A DNA stretch of 64,000 bases from Ornithodoros turicata (Eukaryota; Arthropoda; Arachnida; Ixodida; Argasidae): positions 24,247,146 through 24,311,145 of the forward strand of contig NC_088209.1 of assembly GCF_037126465.1 (NCBI RefSeq), written 5' to 3'. Positions 24,122 to 37,700 of the stretch are shown here, piece by piece. A program made the translations under genes and the position numbers. The notes under the pieces were generated by a model, which was not told the origin of the DNA, ran no database searches, and saw only the letters and a program-made list of their open reading frames with translations. Position 1 is the first letter of the stretch; every line of letters begins with the position of its first letter.

Positions 24122-24689
24122 GTTGACTGCACCTGTGCACCTCGTTTGAAGCCACTGCTGGCTTTCGGTTCTCCCATGGAATGGGAGTGCATCATGTCCC
24201 AAACAAGGAACGGGTTCTTTATTTACTCACCCGTTTACCCCGTTTATCTAGCGGTTTCATTCTGAAGACAAGCAGACAGCTGTGATATGCGTCCTTTCTG
24301 TGCAGCGGTGATTTGGAAATCTAAGCATTGCACGGAGCTTCCTCGTACTGCTAGGCATACATCATAAAATTGAGACAGGGTTCTGCAGAACATGTCGCAA
24401 GACACTTGACGTGCATTTTCGTGGCGTTGCAGAGTCACATTATCCGGGCAAGTGAGTGCTGTCAGGAGCGGTGTGTGAAGCTTGGCTAGGAGTCAGTGTG
24501 AAGTCTTAATCATTGGCTGATGATCAACGCGCCCAATGTCACTACTGGATGCCAACGAAGTTAGGGAATTGCCAATCAATTAAGAAGAATGACGTGGATC
24601 TCTAATGGCTTCCTGTCCTAAGAGTGCGCCGAGTGCACGATGCATATGTGATAATATGTGACTTTATGTGGAGTCCACTTAAAATGTCC

Positions 24690-24781
24690 ACACACGCACA
24701 CGCACACACACTCACACATACTCACTCACACACACACACGCACGCGCACACGCACACAGACAAACAGACAGACAGACAGAA
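24690..24781. repeat. (CA)n / (CAGA)n microsatellite
   Basis: Interrupted (CA)n with CACG and CTCA variants, ending in (CAGA)n. Confidence 0.85.
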
Positions 24782-25285
24782 CTTCACTGCACGCGCTCCG
24801 AAGAACCGACTTTCATTGAGAATGATCTGGTTCTCTTTCCTGATTGGTTGAAAATCGTAAGTGTACGCCTTTTTGTGTCAGCAAAACATGCATCCACATT
24901 TATACAAAATGGCGTAGACTTCCTGTTTTCAACATATCTGCCACAAAACGATATTCTGAATGCCGGTTGATTTGGAGCGCTGATTTTGTGCAGTGAAGCT
25001 CTACTTTGAGAGTGTGCTGTTTTTTGGAGAGAGTCCATCAGCGAAAGCGAACGAGCAGCAAGAGAGAATCCTACGTCACCGACAAGCGTGCTGTCCAACG
25101 ATGACACAGGCTGCCCATGTATGCACAAAGTCTGACACTTTCACAATGCCCACGTGAAGGCTCGTGACGTAATTATTATTTTTTCTTTTTAACTGCTACC
25201 CTTAAGAGGCTGCGTCGCCTTTTTCCACCACTGCACAGTACTTCGCTATTGTACGTCGCGTTGTCGAAAGAAAGAGCCTTCTTGT

Positions 25286-25291
25286 TTTATT
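25286..25291 (-). terminator. Candidate AATAAA poly(A) signal of the 5-exon GPCR
   Basis: AATAAA on the minus strand, about 130 nt downstream of the stop codon. Position and spacing are plausible, but there is no transcript evidence. Confidence 0.4.
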
Positions 25292-25421
25292 AATGAATTC
25301 TGTAAGCACTGCCGTACATTCACGAGCTTGGCGTTCGTCAAACACCGTCGTCTGGCCGCCGACGTCATCTCGGCTTTGCATCAACAATGGTTTCATTGTC
25401 TCTCGCCGTCACTTAAATCCT

Positions 25422-25661
25422 CTAAGGAGCTTCAGGGATTGCCGGTGCAGTTTTGTTGCTCCTGAGGACAGAAAAGAGCCTCAGGTGTTCCATGGAAGAT
25501 GGGTAAGCTGCGTGCCACCGCGTCGACACGCGCACCAGGACGTCCTTGAAGGCGCTCTTGAAGTTCTGGTTGCAGACGCCGTAGATAATGGGGTTGATGG
25601 CGCTGTTGGCGAACACCATCACATGCGCGGCGAAGGAGTAATCGGGGAACCAGGGAGGAAG
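25422..25661 (-). CDS. GPCR exon 5: TM7 and C-tail
   Basis: 80 codons including stop TAG at 25424-25422. TM7 ends NSAINPIIYGV, followed by helix 8 (NQNFKSAFKDV) and a 40-residue tail. Confidence 0.93.
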   Translation of the reverse strand, partial: LPPWFPDYSFAAHVMVFANSAINPIIYGVCNQNFKSAFKDVLVRVSTRWHAAYPSSMEHLRLFSVLRSNKTAPAIPEAP

Positions 25662-28600
25662 CTTTGAAGGGGGAGAGAGAGAGAGAGAAATGACATTAGG
25701 AACGCCACCCTTGTGAAAATCGAGTTTTTTTTTTCTTTCTTCTGAGACTTTTTAGTATCTCTTTTACTCCCCCTTTAAACACTGGACTTCACCAGACAGA
25801 ACTCAGAACAGATCCAATCACCATAGACAATGATACCGTTCTTTTTTTTTTTTTTTGATTGGTTGAAAATGGGAAGCGTACGATCGCTCTGTTCTAAAAC
25901 AAGAAGCGATAGCTAAGTTATTTGGGGCAGTGGTTTGCACAGAGCGTGTGCAATACAGTTTTTAGGGTGCCATAGTATTTCCGAACATGTACCCGAGCGC
26001 TTTGGGTCCCAAAGGCAGGGCCGGCGATTAGGGGGGGGGGCTAGTAAGGCGACCGCCTTAAGCCCCGCGCTTGCATAGGCCCCGCGCACGAAGCCCTCAA
26101 CCAGGGATTACTTAAATATCAAGTATGTACTTAATCGTGTGAAACAGGCCCCGCGATGTGCCTTTGCCTCAGGCCTCGCACACCCCTAACACTGGCCCTG
26201 CCCAAAGGTATAAGAGACCGTCACTGAGCCTGCGCGGAGGCCAAACACTAGTGTTTAGCGCTATGCGCAGAACACTGCTCCCTATGTCTTGGGTGCCCTA
26301 TATTGTATAGAGCTTTCTCTTGTTCTTCAAGAATGCAAGACGATCGGGTGAATTTGCGGTGGAGCTAGGTTTTGTGCTGAAAGTACTTTTACTTTTGAGA
26401 GGTATTTACTAGTATCAGCACAAAGTACCCAGTACACTGACCTCGGTGTGTCCTCCTCGTAGGTACCTGTACACAAGGAGTACCTGGAACGGCAACCAGC
26501 AGCAGAAGTAGTTGATGAGATAGACGAAGAACATGCGCACAACCTGTGATATGTGTTCATTCGTTAGATTCGGTAACTCAACACAAAAAAGGTTCGATCG
26601 CTTACGTACCTTTCGTCTGTTTTGGGTCTTGGAAGGTTGTTCCTTGTTGGCTACCATCTTTTCGAATTTGTCCATTTTGAACAATATCATCGAGTACGCA
26701 ACTATTATGACCACCAGTGGAGCGTAAAAAAGGGGTACAAGCAAAACTATCCAGTACACCCTGATGGCTGTGCTTACTTCAGTGCACCATGTCTGCAAAG
26801 AAAGAAAGAAAAAGATAATGTCGTGAACAAATAAACGTGTAATATGAGATCAGTTGTTTAACGCTTTTAACTTGTTGATGGCGGCAGCGGTTTGCCTTTC
26901 TGTGTCTGTTGAGGAACTATTGTTGTTTTTGATTTTCTTTGACATGAGTGACTGAATGATGAAAGGAAAAATGAAATGGCAGCATTAGCATGGGGGGGGG
27001 GGAATATAGGTTTATTGCAAAACAAAACAAAAAACACGAAAGAGGGAGCATGGGTATGATGTCTCTCTCGGGTTTCGTATTGAACCGCTTACTTTCTTTT
27101 CTTATTTTATTATTGCGAATGTTGTTTGCTGCGCAACTTTGAAGCATATACGTCGCTCAAAATATCGATTTACGTTAATCGATTAATCGACTAACGTATC
27201 GATTAATAATGTTTGCTTGTAACCGAGGGAGAACAGAGAGCGCATTAGTGTCAGCTCTTCAGTAAGTCTCAAGGATATGTTACCTTATTTGAATCTACAC
27301 TAGCTTGTTCGCAACTATGCTTTTACTTTCAGTGACACGAGCACAAAATCAATTTAAAAAATAAAAATAAAAATAAAAAGACAATGACTGTGTACTTCAA
27401 TTGCAGCGTTCAGGTAAGTCTGTCATGTATTTAGCGGTGGCTTGTTAATAGTACCTATTGTTGATGACGTATGATGGCGTAAAATGCGCGTCACGAGCGT
27501 CCTGTGCCAAAGTTGATTGATTGGTAAAAAAGAAAAAAAAAACGAGTGGTGCCAGAGCTACTGGTGCTATATCATGAAGATTCCGTGGGTAATATGATGC
27601 TGATTCTGATGATTCGAGTCTTAATGGCGCACAGACAACTACGTCCTATAATTAACTCTATGACGGTCACCGTGCGCCAAGTCCGTAGTTAATTTGCAGA
27701 AACGTACGTATTTAAAGTATTGTATTTAAAATAGTGTATTTTAAATACTTGTTTCGGTATTTAGTATCTTACTAGTTACTTTTTCGAAGGAGTATTTTGT
27801 ACTCTACAAAAAAAAAAAAAAACGTCTTCAGTATTTTCTACTCAGTACTACTACTAGTAGTACTGAGTACTAGTTCTAGGAGTAGTAGTACTAGTTCTAC
27901 TACTACTTTTTAAGGTAACGGAGTACTGCTACCATTACTTAAAAAAAAGTAACGCCATACTTTTGCTGGAAATGCGAAGGAGTCGTACTTAACCTGGAAC
28001 ATCGAAATCTCGCTTACAGGAACACATCTTTTCCGGTAATACTCAGTTAAATGGGAGAAGATAGTTTTGCAATAAAAAAGCGGAATACATATTATACGAT
28101 TTAGACACTTTGGTTTGGGTTTCGTTCCATCACCTTAACGCGCTTTCTTGCGAGCGTGTGTTCAAAGGCACTACAGACGTTCTGCTGAATCACTATAGAG
28201 AGAATCACTGCTGCGTTCACTTTTTTGAAGACTGAATAAAAAAGTAAGAATTATGACAGGCGACGAAAAAACGGGGGCACTACAAAAGCACAAAAATGTA
28301 AACGGCAATACTTTTCCGATATCGATTTAGAAAGGTAACGCGATCTGCACATGGATACCGAAAAAAAATGTATCGATTGCGGTGACGGCGTTACTTTTGA
28401 ACGGCGTTAAGTACAACACTGGTTCGTAATTAGGGCAAAGACGACTTGTATCCGTTATTTCCAATGGCGAGTTTTTGTATACCGTTGGTAACGTTACCGT
28501 TAAGTTACCATACCTACCGGAACCAACAGAGAGCTTTAGTACATCGTACACTATCGTCTTTGCGTACGTAAGGCATAGCGTTGATGTCTCTGCGCGCGCC

Positions 28601-28744
28601 CATAACAGAAAGAGAGCTTCGCGCAGTGCGCAGAACCACCAACGGTATCTCTTACGTACGCTAAGTCTGTAGCGTACGATGTACTAAAACTCTGTAATGA
28701 CGGCGTGCGTGACTCAGAGTCTTATCTATTGATTGGGTGCGGTA

Positions 28745-28779
<35 letters not shown>

Positions 28780-31700
28780 GTGCTCTAATATTGGACAAGT
28801 CGTGTTCAGCAGCGCAATCAAAGAGTCTTCCGAATTAACATGTATCGGTGGGGAATCCCTTCTCATGGACGATCACGTACAACACGTATTATGGAAGGGA
28901 ATGGTCAGGCAATCTTACCTCAACCAAATCTGCCCATATTCTGCGATAGTGTCTCCGAGTAAAGACGAGCGGAGATGCAAGGGCGACGGCCACTACCCAG
29001 ATGATGCCGATGACGGTTACAGCTGAAGTTCGACTCAATCTTCTGCTAAAGGGCCTCGCCACAGCGAGCAAACGGTCCAACGATATCACCATCAACGAGA
29101 GCACGCTGGCAAACAGGAATGTTCCTGAAAGAGTTAGTCATTATATGATCATGAAAAGGATTGTACCGGTTTTGTCAGGGATGCCGATGCATCACCGGTA
29201 CATAAGACAGCTCCTATGGAAAACGTTAATTGAACAACAACTACTACTACATGAATGGCGGTGGGATGAGGTGATTCACCTCAACAATTGCGGTACCATA
29301 CCTCAGTGCGTGTGGGTTAATATATGAGTTGGATGACGATAAAAAAAGATGAGGCATACACACACGCGCAAATGAGATATCACACACGCGGGTGCCACCA
29401 TTCTGTTTCCCTTTCAGCTTCAATGACCCATGACACAGATGAAAATACACAGCAGAAAAGCCAAACGGAATTCTTTCACGCAATATTTGTTCCTCCCTAA
29501 CGACCGCACCTTAAAAATACTTGACTAGTGGAAAGTCCGTGAGTAGCACGTCACTTTCACGAACAGTTCAACGTCTCGTCGAACTTCACGTCGTGTGAAC
29601 CGGCAAGAGAATGCACCTCCGCCTCGATGCCAATACACACCATGCCACAGTTGGAGCACGATCTGGTTGAAGCATAGCCTAGTCTGTGTCTGAACTGCGG
29701 GGTGAAAGCCACATTGAGGCGAAGTCGATGCAGAAGGGAGGAGAGACAGCGGGGCAAACGGCCTAGGAGGGAAAACGACAAAGTTGGATCTACGGCGTGC
29801 AACAAGGACCTGTCTGTAATGTACAGGCAATATTGTTGCGCCGCCATTGGTTGTGTCATCCGACAAGAATGCCCTCCTGTCACCACGGGTCAACATATTC
29901 GGTGTCCACATAATTATGTCATAGTGTTCGACAGCGCCACCAATTTGGTAGAGTTGAATTACGCTTGAAGCTAGAGGCGAACAAGGTCGCGCCCGAAAGC
30001 GCCATGGTGTGGAGGGGATTACGATGGTCATTGAAAGGGCAGCGACCTTCGGTCCTACTTTTCTTTCAATAGGAGGCAGCCAACAAGTGCCCATTCGTGG
30101 AACCCAGCCCTCCCCTTCGGATTTGTTTCTGTTTCAGTCTGTATACAAACGTCATGATGACCAAGAGATAAACTGATGTTCTGAGGCTGGAACAACATAG
30201 AAGGGACAGATACAAACAAAGCCTCAAATTGCCTAAGAAATCAACGATGAAAGATGAAAGTCACTGAAAAGGTTAGCCAGCTGTAGGGATCGAACCCACA
30301 TCTTCTGGATTGCCGGTCCAGGGCTCTACCAATTGAGCTAAGCTAACACCAATTGGTAGAGCCCTGGACCGGCAATCCAGAAGATGTGGGTTCGATCCCT
30401 ACAGCTGGCTAACCTTTTCAGTGACTTTCATCTTTCGTCATTATGACGTTTCTCGGGTAGAGGTCTATTCGTTGCTTTACATCGCGAAACAGTTATGAAC
30501 CTGAGCGACGCCACAGTGGTCTGCCTGTGGATAAGTTTTCTGTCCACCTGATACGGTTCTTTTACGTGCGTGTTAGTGACCCTCACGGAGAACGGCGTGT
30601 CTGAGCCGCTTGCACACCGCTAAGGGGAGGACCTCGATATTCCCAGTCGCGAAATCCCCGATCTCGAAATTCATGTTTCTCGAAACAAGGAAAATCGAGG
30701 AGAATGCTCTATTGCTTTCACACGATGATATGCCGCGTTTTAAAAACACGACATCAGTATTTAACCACGCAAAATTCACGTGTTTTGGATGTCTATCCAA
30801 GGCGTAGTAGCGAACGAAAGCCACATTTTAACAGCCGTTAGGCTTAGCAGGGCGGACACTACGGAGCGCGGCATGTTGATTAGTTTATTATTAGGTTAGT
30901 GCAAGTTCGGTGTTTGCATTTTTATGTCAAGGCTAGTCTCAGTTCGCCGTTGGCATTTTCCCGCGCGCGACGGCGCATTTTATAGTCAGATAACATTTAT
31001 TTACGGTAGTTTATTTTGCGACGGGGATTCCGACCACTTTATTTCGAGGTACACCGCCACTAAGCTGGTGCCGTTCTACCGCGCGGGTTCAAACCCGCAA
31101 CCGTGCGATCAGTGAGCGGACACGCACTCTATTATTTGATCCAGCGATTAGCGCCGCGAAGCAAGTGTGGCTATGAGTGACGTAACGATGCGGACAGATG
31201 GAGAGAGGACAGCAGGAAGGAGTGGGGTGCAGGGGGGTTAGTAATGCGTCCTGGGCCGACTTCAGGGGGAACTGTGCCGACATTCGTCTGGAAAGTCTTC
31301 GAAAAACCCGGAGAAAGACAGCACAGCCGGTGGCAGGATTCGAACCCACCACCTCCTCAGTGTTCAGCACGACCTTGGCTACCACCAACGAGCGGGACGC
31401 CTTAACCCTTTCGGCCATGCCGGTGGTAGACCAGCGAATGAGTGAACGATCCATTTATCTGCATAGTTCAGTGTCGCGAGGTCGTCCGACTGCCCGCACA
31501 CGTGCGAGATAGAGAGAGATTGAGAGAAAGAGAGAGAGAATACCTGTTTATTTACAAACATTGGAGCTGAGTGACACCCATGAGGGGTCTGCTGCTCCAT
31601 TTCTTGAAAGCGTTTCAATAACGCATTCAAGAATGGAGGAGAAATCGAGAAGATGTATCCTTTCGTGGCCGGAAGAGCATTTCTTAGCGGCGGTAATGAA

Positions 31701-34700
31701 CCATGCCCAGTTGTCATGGACGTCACGCAAGGTTAAAGGAGCGTTCTTGGAACCGCCATTCAGGAAAATATAGGATATCCTTGACAAGGCGTTTGCAAGA
31801 GTGCTGCCATCTCTAGTTAACGACGCACAACGTTGCGTTTAATTCTGAAGACTTTGCTGTGATGAAACCTCTGGCTCATTTAGGCGCACGGTTATAGTAT
31901 GTTATTTATTTATTTGAAAGCGAGCACCGACGGAAATATCCTTCTGGGCGCACGAAGTCGTAACGCGACATAAACATGAAATGGAATGTTATACACACGT
32001 TGAAGATGAAATGCTACTCATCACCAGTTTGTTCAACCTAAATGCTTCGCACGCCTCACTTAAAAGGTGTCAAGGGTGTCAACACTGCTGTCATGGAGAT
32101 GATGATGATGATGATGGTAGGAGGGGAAAAAATGGAGATGTGAGCCCGCTCACCGCTGGACAAGCTACTCAACGTCTAGTAGAGAGAGAGAGAGAGAGAG
32201 AGAAAAAAAAACTCTGAAAATGACGAGAGCTCTGCTATGTGTGCTACGTGTCAAGGACAGTTACACTAAGCACGTACTGTATGCACCATTTGGTGGTAGC
32301 CAAGGTCATGCTGAAGACTGGGGGTTGGTGGTTTAGAATCCTGCCACCGGCTGTGCTGTCTGAGGTTTTCCCTGGGTTTTCCGAAGACTTTCCAGACGAA
32401 TGTCGGCACAGTTCCCCAGGAAGTCGACCCAGGACGCATACTAACCTCCCTGTCCCCTTCCTGCTGGGCTCTCTCCAGCTGTTCACATCTGTATGCCGCT
32501 CATAGCCACAGTTGCTTCGCGGCGCTAACTCTGAATACATAAAAAAAAACGTACTGTATGCGTGTAACAGAATGTGAAGAAAGCAGACAGGGAGGTAGAA
32601 AGGGTACGTTAGTCTAGAGGTAAGATGGAAGCAGATCTAATCAAGAAGCCTAGCACAGTACATTGTAGACCATGAATGAGTGTGCGCAAAAATAGAAAAT
32701 CACGCACCGCGCTCTTCACTGATAATGTGAGCATATATTTACCCCGTCAAGCGAAATCAAAAATAACAAAAATAACAAAGACGGTTAAGAGCATCAACTG
32801 TTTACTATATACATAAAAACAAGACTTTCGTGCAGTAGGCTGCACTTCTTCAGGTTTGAGGACCTGTTACAAGTAGTGAAGCATATATCAAAAACGAAGT
32901 CACATGGTACAAGAGAAAAGGGTAAGGGTGAAGAGAACTTCAAACGCAATACAAATATCAACAAAAATGAAAAACAAAACGCAATCAATAGGAGGTGGCT
33001 GGACAAGGTCAGACAGACATACAGACGAGTCGGAGTTGTACGTGGAGGAAACCAATGAATCATGAATCACATGAATAGGCACAGCAGCCAGTTGGCACAA
33101 AGAGCTTTAGAATGCGTACGGGGAAGCGTCAAGCGAACTAAGATAATCCCAGAAACAAATACTAACAAGTAAATGTCATACAAGAGCTTCTTCTGTATCC
33201 GCTCAATACACTAACATTTTTGAACGGATGGAGGTTGGGAACTAAGGATAAGCACTATAAGCTCAAAGTGTCGAAACGGGGTAGTTGGTACGCGTGCAAT
33301 CGTACAGAATCGCTGGTGGAGTGCCGGCGAGGGGTCGTCGATTGTAATCCACTTTTTCGTGAAAAGGACAACATTGGCAAAATTGGAAAGTGCCTCAATA
33401 CTAGAATGGAATGGATGAAATTGCCACGAGAAGAAAAATAGGGAGATGGTTGTTCCAGAACTCCATGTAGATCCGTCTACTCCTTGACGCTTAAAGCTGA
33501 GTGCTCAAAATTCAGATGTAAACAAGTAAGATTAAAGAAACGGTAACGAAGGTGAGGAATTACTGTCGCACGAGTGTACGAAAAGAAAAAGTGAGAATAT
33601 CGGGTGACGTGATGAACTACAATGATATTTTCCTGAGGTCTCTGAGCTCTAGAACTTGGTGTCCACCTCACTATCCTTGAAATATGGAACTAGAGCGCGA
33701 AACGCTCGTTGCTTGAATTGTGGATCCCACGCCCCTAGAATTTTGACGACGCCGAAAGGGCTGTTGTCCAGCGCTGCCAACTCCGATCGCAGACGACGGC
33801 GACGTGTTTCGTTATAATTTTCTCAGAGATGTGCTCCACGTCCTCCACATGCGCTCAGCTTCACAGCCAATCGGATTTCAAACTCGAGCGTTGTCGTGAA
33901 TTCCGGCTCGAGGAAAACGTTCGAACACCGTCAGATTAGCAGCACGGTGACAAGAAAATACTAGTAGCATTCATGAAGCAGCATCACTTTCTGTTTGACT
34001 AACATCTCCATATTTTTCTTTCATATCAAGTCCAATCCAATCTAATCTGTTTGACGTATTGCAGCACGCAAGGAAAGGACATGCTCATCATGAGATCGTG
34101 CGCAAGCATGCGACACCAATTCGTTCTTGGGAATAGGCTTCGTCTGTATGTGCGCTTTGCAAGTTTGTAATTGGTCGCAGTCTGACAGCAAGAGTTGCGT
34201 AACTGAACTCTGTACGCTCAGTGCATGTATGTGTGCCAGCCTGCCAGGTCAGTATGATGAATCAAATAAATTTCTGTTCATTACAACACTTTTTTTCGGA
34301 GTTGTTTTGGAATCACGGAATAACTGTACGGCGTGCATGAAAGCTAGTATGCCTAGAATTCAGTGGTAGCCGGGACCTGCTAAGCCAAGCGGCGAACCGG
34401 ACGGCAAGGCTTCTGATTGGAGGATTGAGGGAGCAATCGGTGCATTCTAATTGGTTATGTGCCCAATGGGGTGTGTGAATTATTCTATACTGTGAGCTCG
34501 ATGGCGAGCTGCGGCGGGCTGAGGTAACTTCTTGAAATCTGGTGAATTTAGATTCACCTTCCGGCGGGCCGACGTCATGATACGTATATGATACGACGTT
34601 ATGGTACAAAGCTATATACTTTTGGGTAACTGTGGGTACGATAGCAATTTTACGTATACAGAATACGTAGTATAAGCACAAGCAACGGGGTACCGCCCAA

Positions 34701-37700
34701 TTCTCTTTTCTTTTCGTGTTTGTTTTGTTTTGTTTCGCCAGACTCTTTCTTCAACATGAATTCACAACTTGGTATAGGTGATCGTAGCGTGCGTTTCAAG
34801 AACTAAATCTGAACGGCATCAGCGCATGTAAGATCCGCAACTGGTATTGAGTATATGCCCGCATCCGCAACCATTGCACTTGTGGGTCATTTTCAATCCA
34901 CTACGTCCTCTTATATTGCGGCCGCACTTGTACGCAACGCGTTACAAGTAATTGCGTTTCCTGTAATCAATTACTTTTTTGAACTAGCAACTTTTCAAGC
35001 AATTCGATTACAATTTTGAGTAATCAATTACTTTTGATGTAGAGTGGCTCAAAATAACAATGCTCTGTGACAAATTTCATGTGCCTTTGTTGGGCCATTC
35101 TACTGTAGTAAGCGGAAAAAATATTATTGCTACTTCTCACGAGCCAGTCTTTCGCGCTATTTCACCTGTCCCAATCACTTGAGAGTCGGGGTTTTTCTTT
35201 TCTTTTTTTCGAAGCACACATGGGCGGAAATTTTTGACTGAATTGAAAGTAACGGCCCGAGTAACGCGTTACTTTGCTCAATTACATTTTGAGTCGAGTA
35301 ATCTGTAACGGTAACCAATTATACTTTTGCTAGAACAGTAACGGATTTAAGCAGATTCCATTAATTTCTACCCGTAAGCCGCGCTGATATGCGGATATAT
35401 GCGGATGCTGATATGCGGATATATATGCGTACCGGCGCGCTCCTCTAAGAAGCCAAAAGCATCCGCTGGAACTCTTTGGGGTATAGCGTGCACTGTTAGA
35501 GCTCGGACGCACTGTAGCGAAGCAATACTTGAGTGGATTCTCGTTTGGAACTAAGCTATTTGCTGCTGGCGTGGGGATTCCGCCTGAATACTTCCAGAGT
35601 TGTTTTTTGCGTCGGCTATTTTGAAGCAAGCAGCCGCGGAAATTAGCGCCATGAGCGAGTAGCACTTTTTCTATTACGCAGTGACCGCCCTTAATCTCCC
35701 CGGAATGCAAACAGGAGCGGCTATCGGCGAATTTGTTTACCCACTCCTGTCGCCATATGGCAGCGTACACGTACAGGTATAGCAGCGTCCGTACTCTAAT
35801 GACTCCATTTAGATTGCAGAAGAAAAGTCTGGTTGTTCCTGCCACGAGTAAGACGGAAGTAACGCGGTGATTTTCAAGCAGTGGCGCGCATCGGTAAAGT
35901 TGGCTTCTCTGCCCTATATTCGAGCACTGCCGTGAAATCATCGTGAGGTTAGCTTAATTGAGTGCATTAAAATAATGCACGGACCGCAGGTGTCGTGACG
36001 GTAGTACCCTTTTAAGAGGGCTGTACGCCGAAATAAATCGTTTAAAATAAAACATTAAAAAATCCACGCTCAAAATTCCACCCTTCAAAATCTATTTTCT
36101 GAAATAAACCGCTTAAAAATACACGCCCTCATAATAAGCGCTGTTAAAATAAATCCTGGTTAGGCTTAGGAAGGTAAAGCACCTATGATAGTTTATGGGC
36201 GACACGAAGTTCTTTTCGGCGGAACATGCTATTATGATGTTTCTTTCTAATAGCATAGAATAGAAATAGAAAGAAAACAATCGAAACGTAGGTCGCACTG
36301 GTGCGACCAGCTGTTCCAGGACGCTTGACGTTTCTCACGAATGTTTGTACTGTTATCAATTACATTTCTTCAAATAACAACTGGGGATTTCGAAATATAA
36401 AAGTGATGAGGACGACGCGCGTATGAATACAGGACACGCACTCTTGACCCTTGAGCCAGCTGAGCGCTGTGAACGAGGCTAACAGGCTTCCGGGGGGGGG
36501 GGGGGGGTGGCTATGGAAATCCCTGCAGGGAAATCCCTGCCCACCACAGAAAACATGCGAGCATCCCTCAGTAGTCTTCATTGGGATGCTCCCTGTACCA
36601 CGGTAACCGCCAGGATTATTGGCGAAGTTACCCCATGAGTTGCCACAAAACACAGAAACAGTTGATCGACAAAACCCACAAACACCGGCAGTTTCAAAAC
36701 ATGTTGTCTGCATCAATGACTCGGAAAAATTTCACCACGGCGGAGAACGCCCGGTGCCTGACACTGGGATGTCAGGGCCCCAGTGCTTTTGAAGCACGAA
36801 GCCGACGGCCGTCCACTTCTGCCAGCTCCGACTGTAGAAGGCGACGAGCTTCGGTGCACCGTACGCGAGACATTAAAATGTGCTCGACATCCTCCACAAC
36901 ACTGCACATGGAGCATTTTGGGGAGCCTGTTTTTCCGATCATATATAAAAAGCGACCACTTTAGAGGACATTCAGACGGAACCGGTGGATTCGGGTCTCT
37001 ATGGACCGAGGAAGCGAGGCTGGGACTACGAACGAAAAGCCCTGGTCTATGCTGATCCGTGACGACCTTCCAGAAGCATTGCGCCACGTGTCCCTGCTGA
37101 GACTCTAGTTAAAATTGGCAACATTAAGTGGGAGCCCGAGGGAGGTGAATTACATCTTCCGAACCGGACCAGGAGCGCGTTCCTGCTAGCGCGTGAACAC
37201 CGTAGGATCGTAGCACCGCTCATTGCAAAAGCACGGACGAGCTACGATGTTGCGGTGCTCACGCGCTGCCAGGAACGCGCCCCAGGCCGCTGCATCCGCC
37301 GCGTCATAAGGGTCCACCGAAGGACGATGTCGTGCCCCTGTGCTACACACGCGCTGTAAGCCTTACAGGAGCAATGAGGCGACATTTAACATCGCTCGAA
37401 ATCCTGCCTCGTCTGTCAAGCTGTCCACCAGGAGTCACAATATAATGCAAGATACTTTTGCTCTGCGGTAAGTCGTACCTGTGCAATCGAATTTACAAAC
37501 AACAGCCGAAGATAGCAGACGCAGACGACCAACACGATAGTGATCTTCGTTTTTTCTTCGCAGCTCACGCGCCGCTTATATACATGCTTGAGCTGTGCCG
37601 CTGAACGTCACTGGTCACGTGAGGGGAGTAGCATACGTCACGACGTCTTCTTGTTCTGCGATGCGCTCTTTTCACGAGGAAAAGATTTTTCAAAGGTGTG

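Noticed and set aside
25293..25667. 124-codon plus-strand frame
   Set aside because: Antisense shadow of the last exon of the 5-exon GPCR.
28733..29026. 97-codon plus-strand frame
   Set aside because: It starts in (TA)n and runs antisense to GPCR exon 2.
29525..30094. 189-codon minus-strand frame as a host gene
   Set aside because: The recognisable LINE ORF2 residues are in the overlapping frame 29557-29886. This frame is a shadow.
30270..30346. Functional tRNA-Ala (anticodon GGC)
   Set aside because: The cloverleaf is complete but position 33 is C, a retroelement-like tail follows, and the copy is one half of a palindrome.
35330..35941. 203-codon minus-strand frame
   Set aside because: No domain, signal or repeat recognised. 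A frame of this length is not unexpected in 64 kb, and its start overlaps GTAAC-type repeat sequence.
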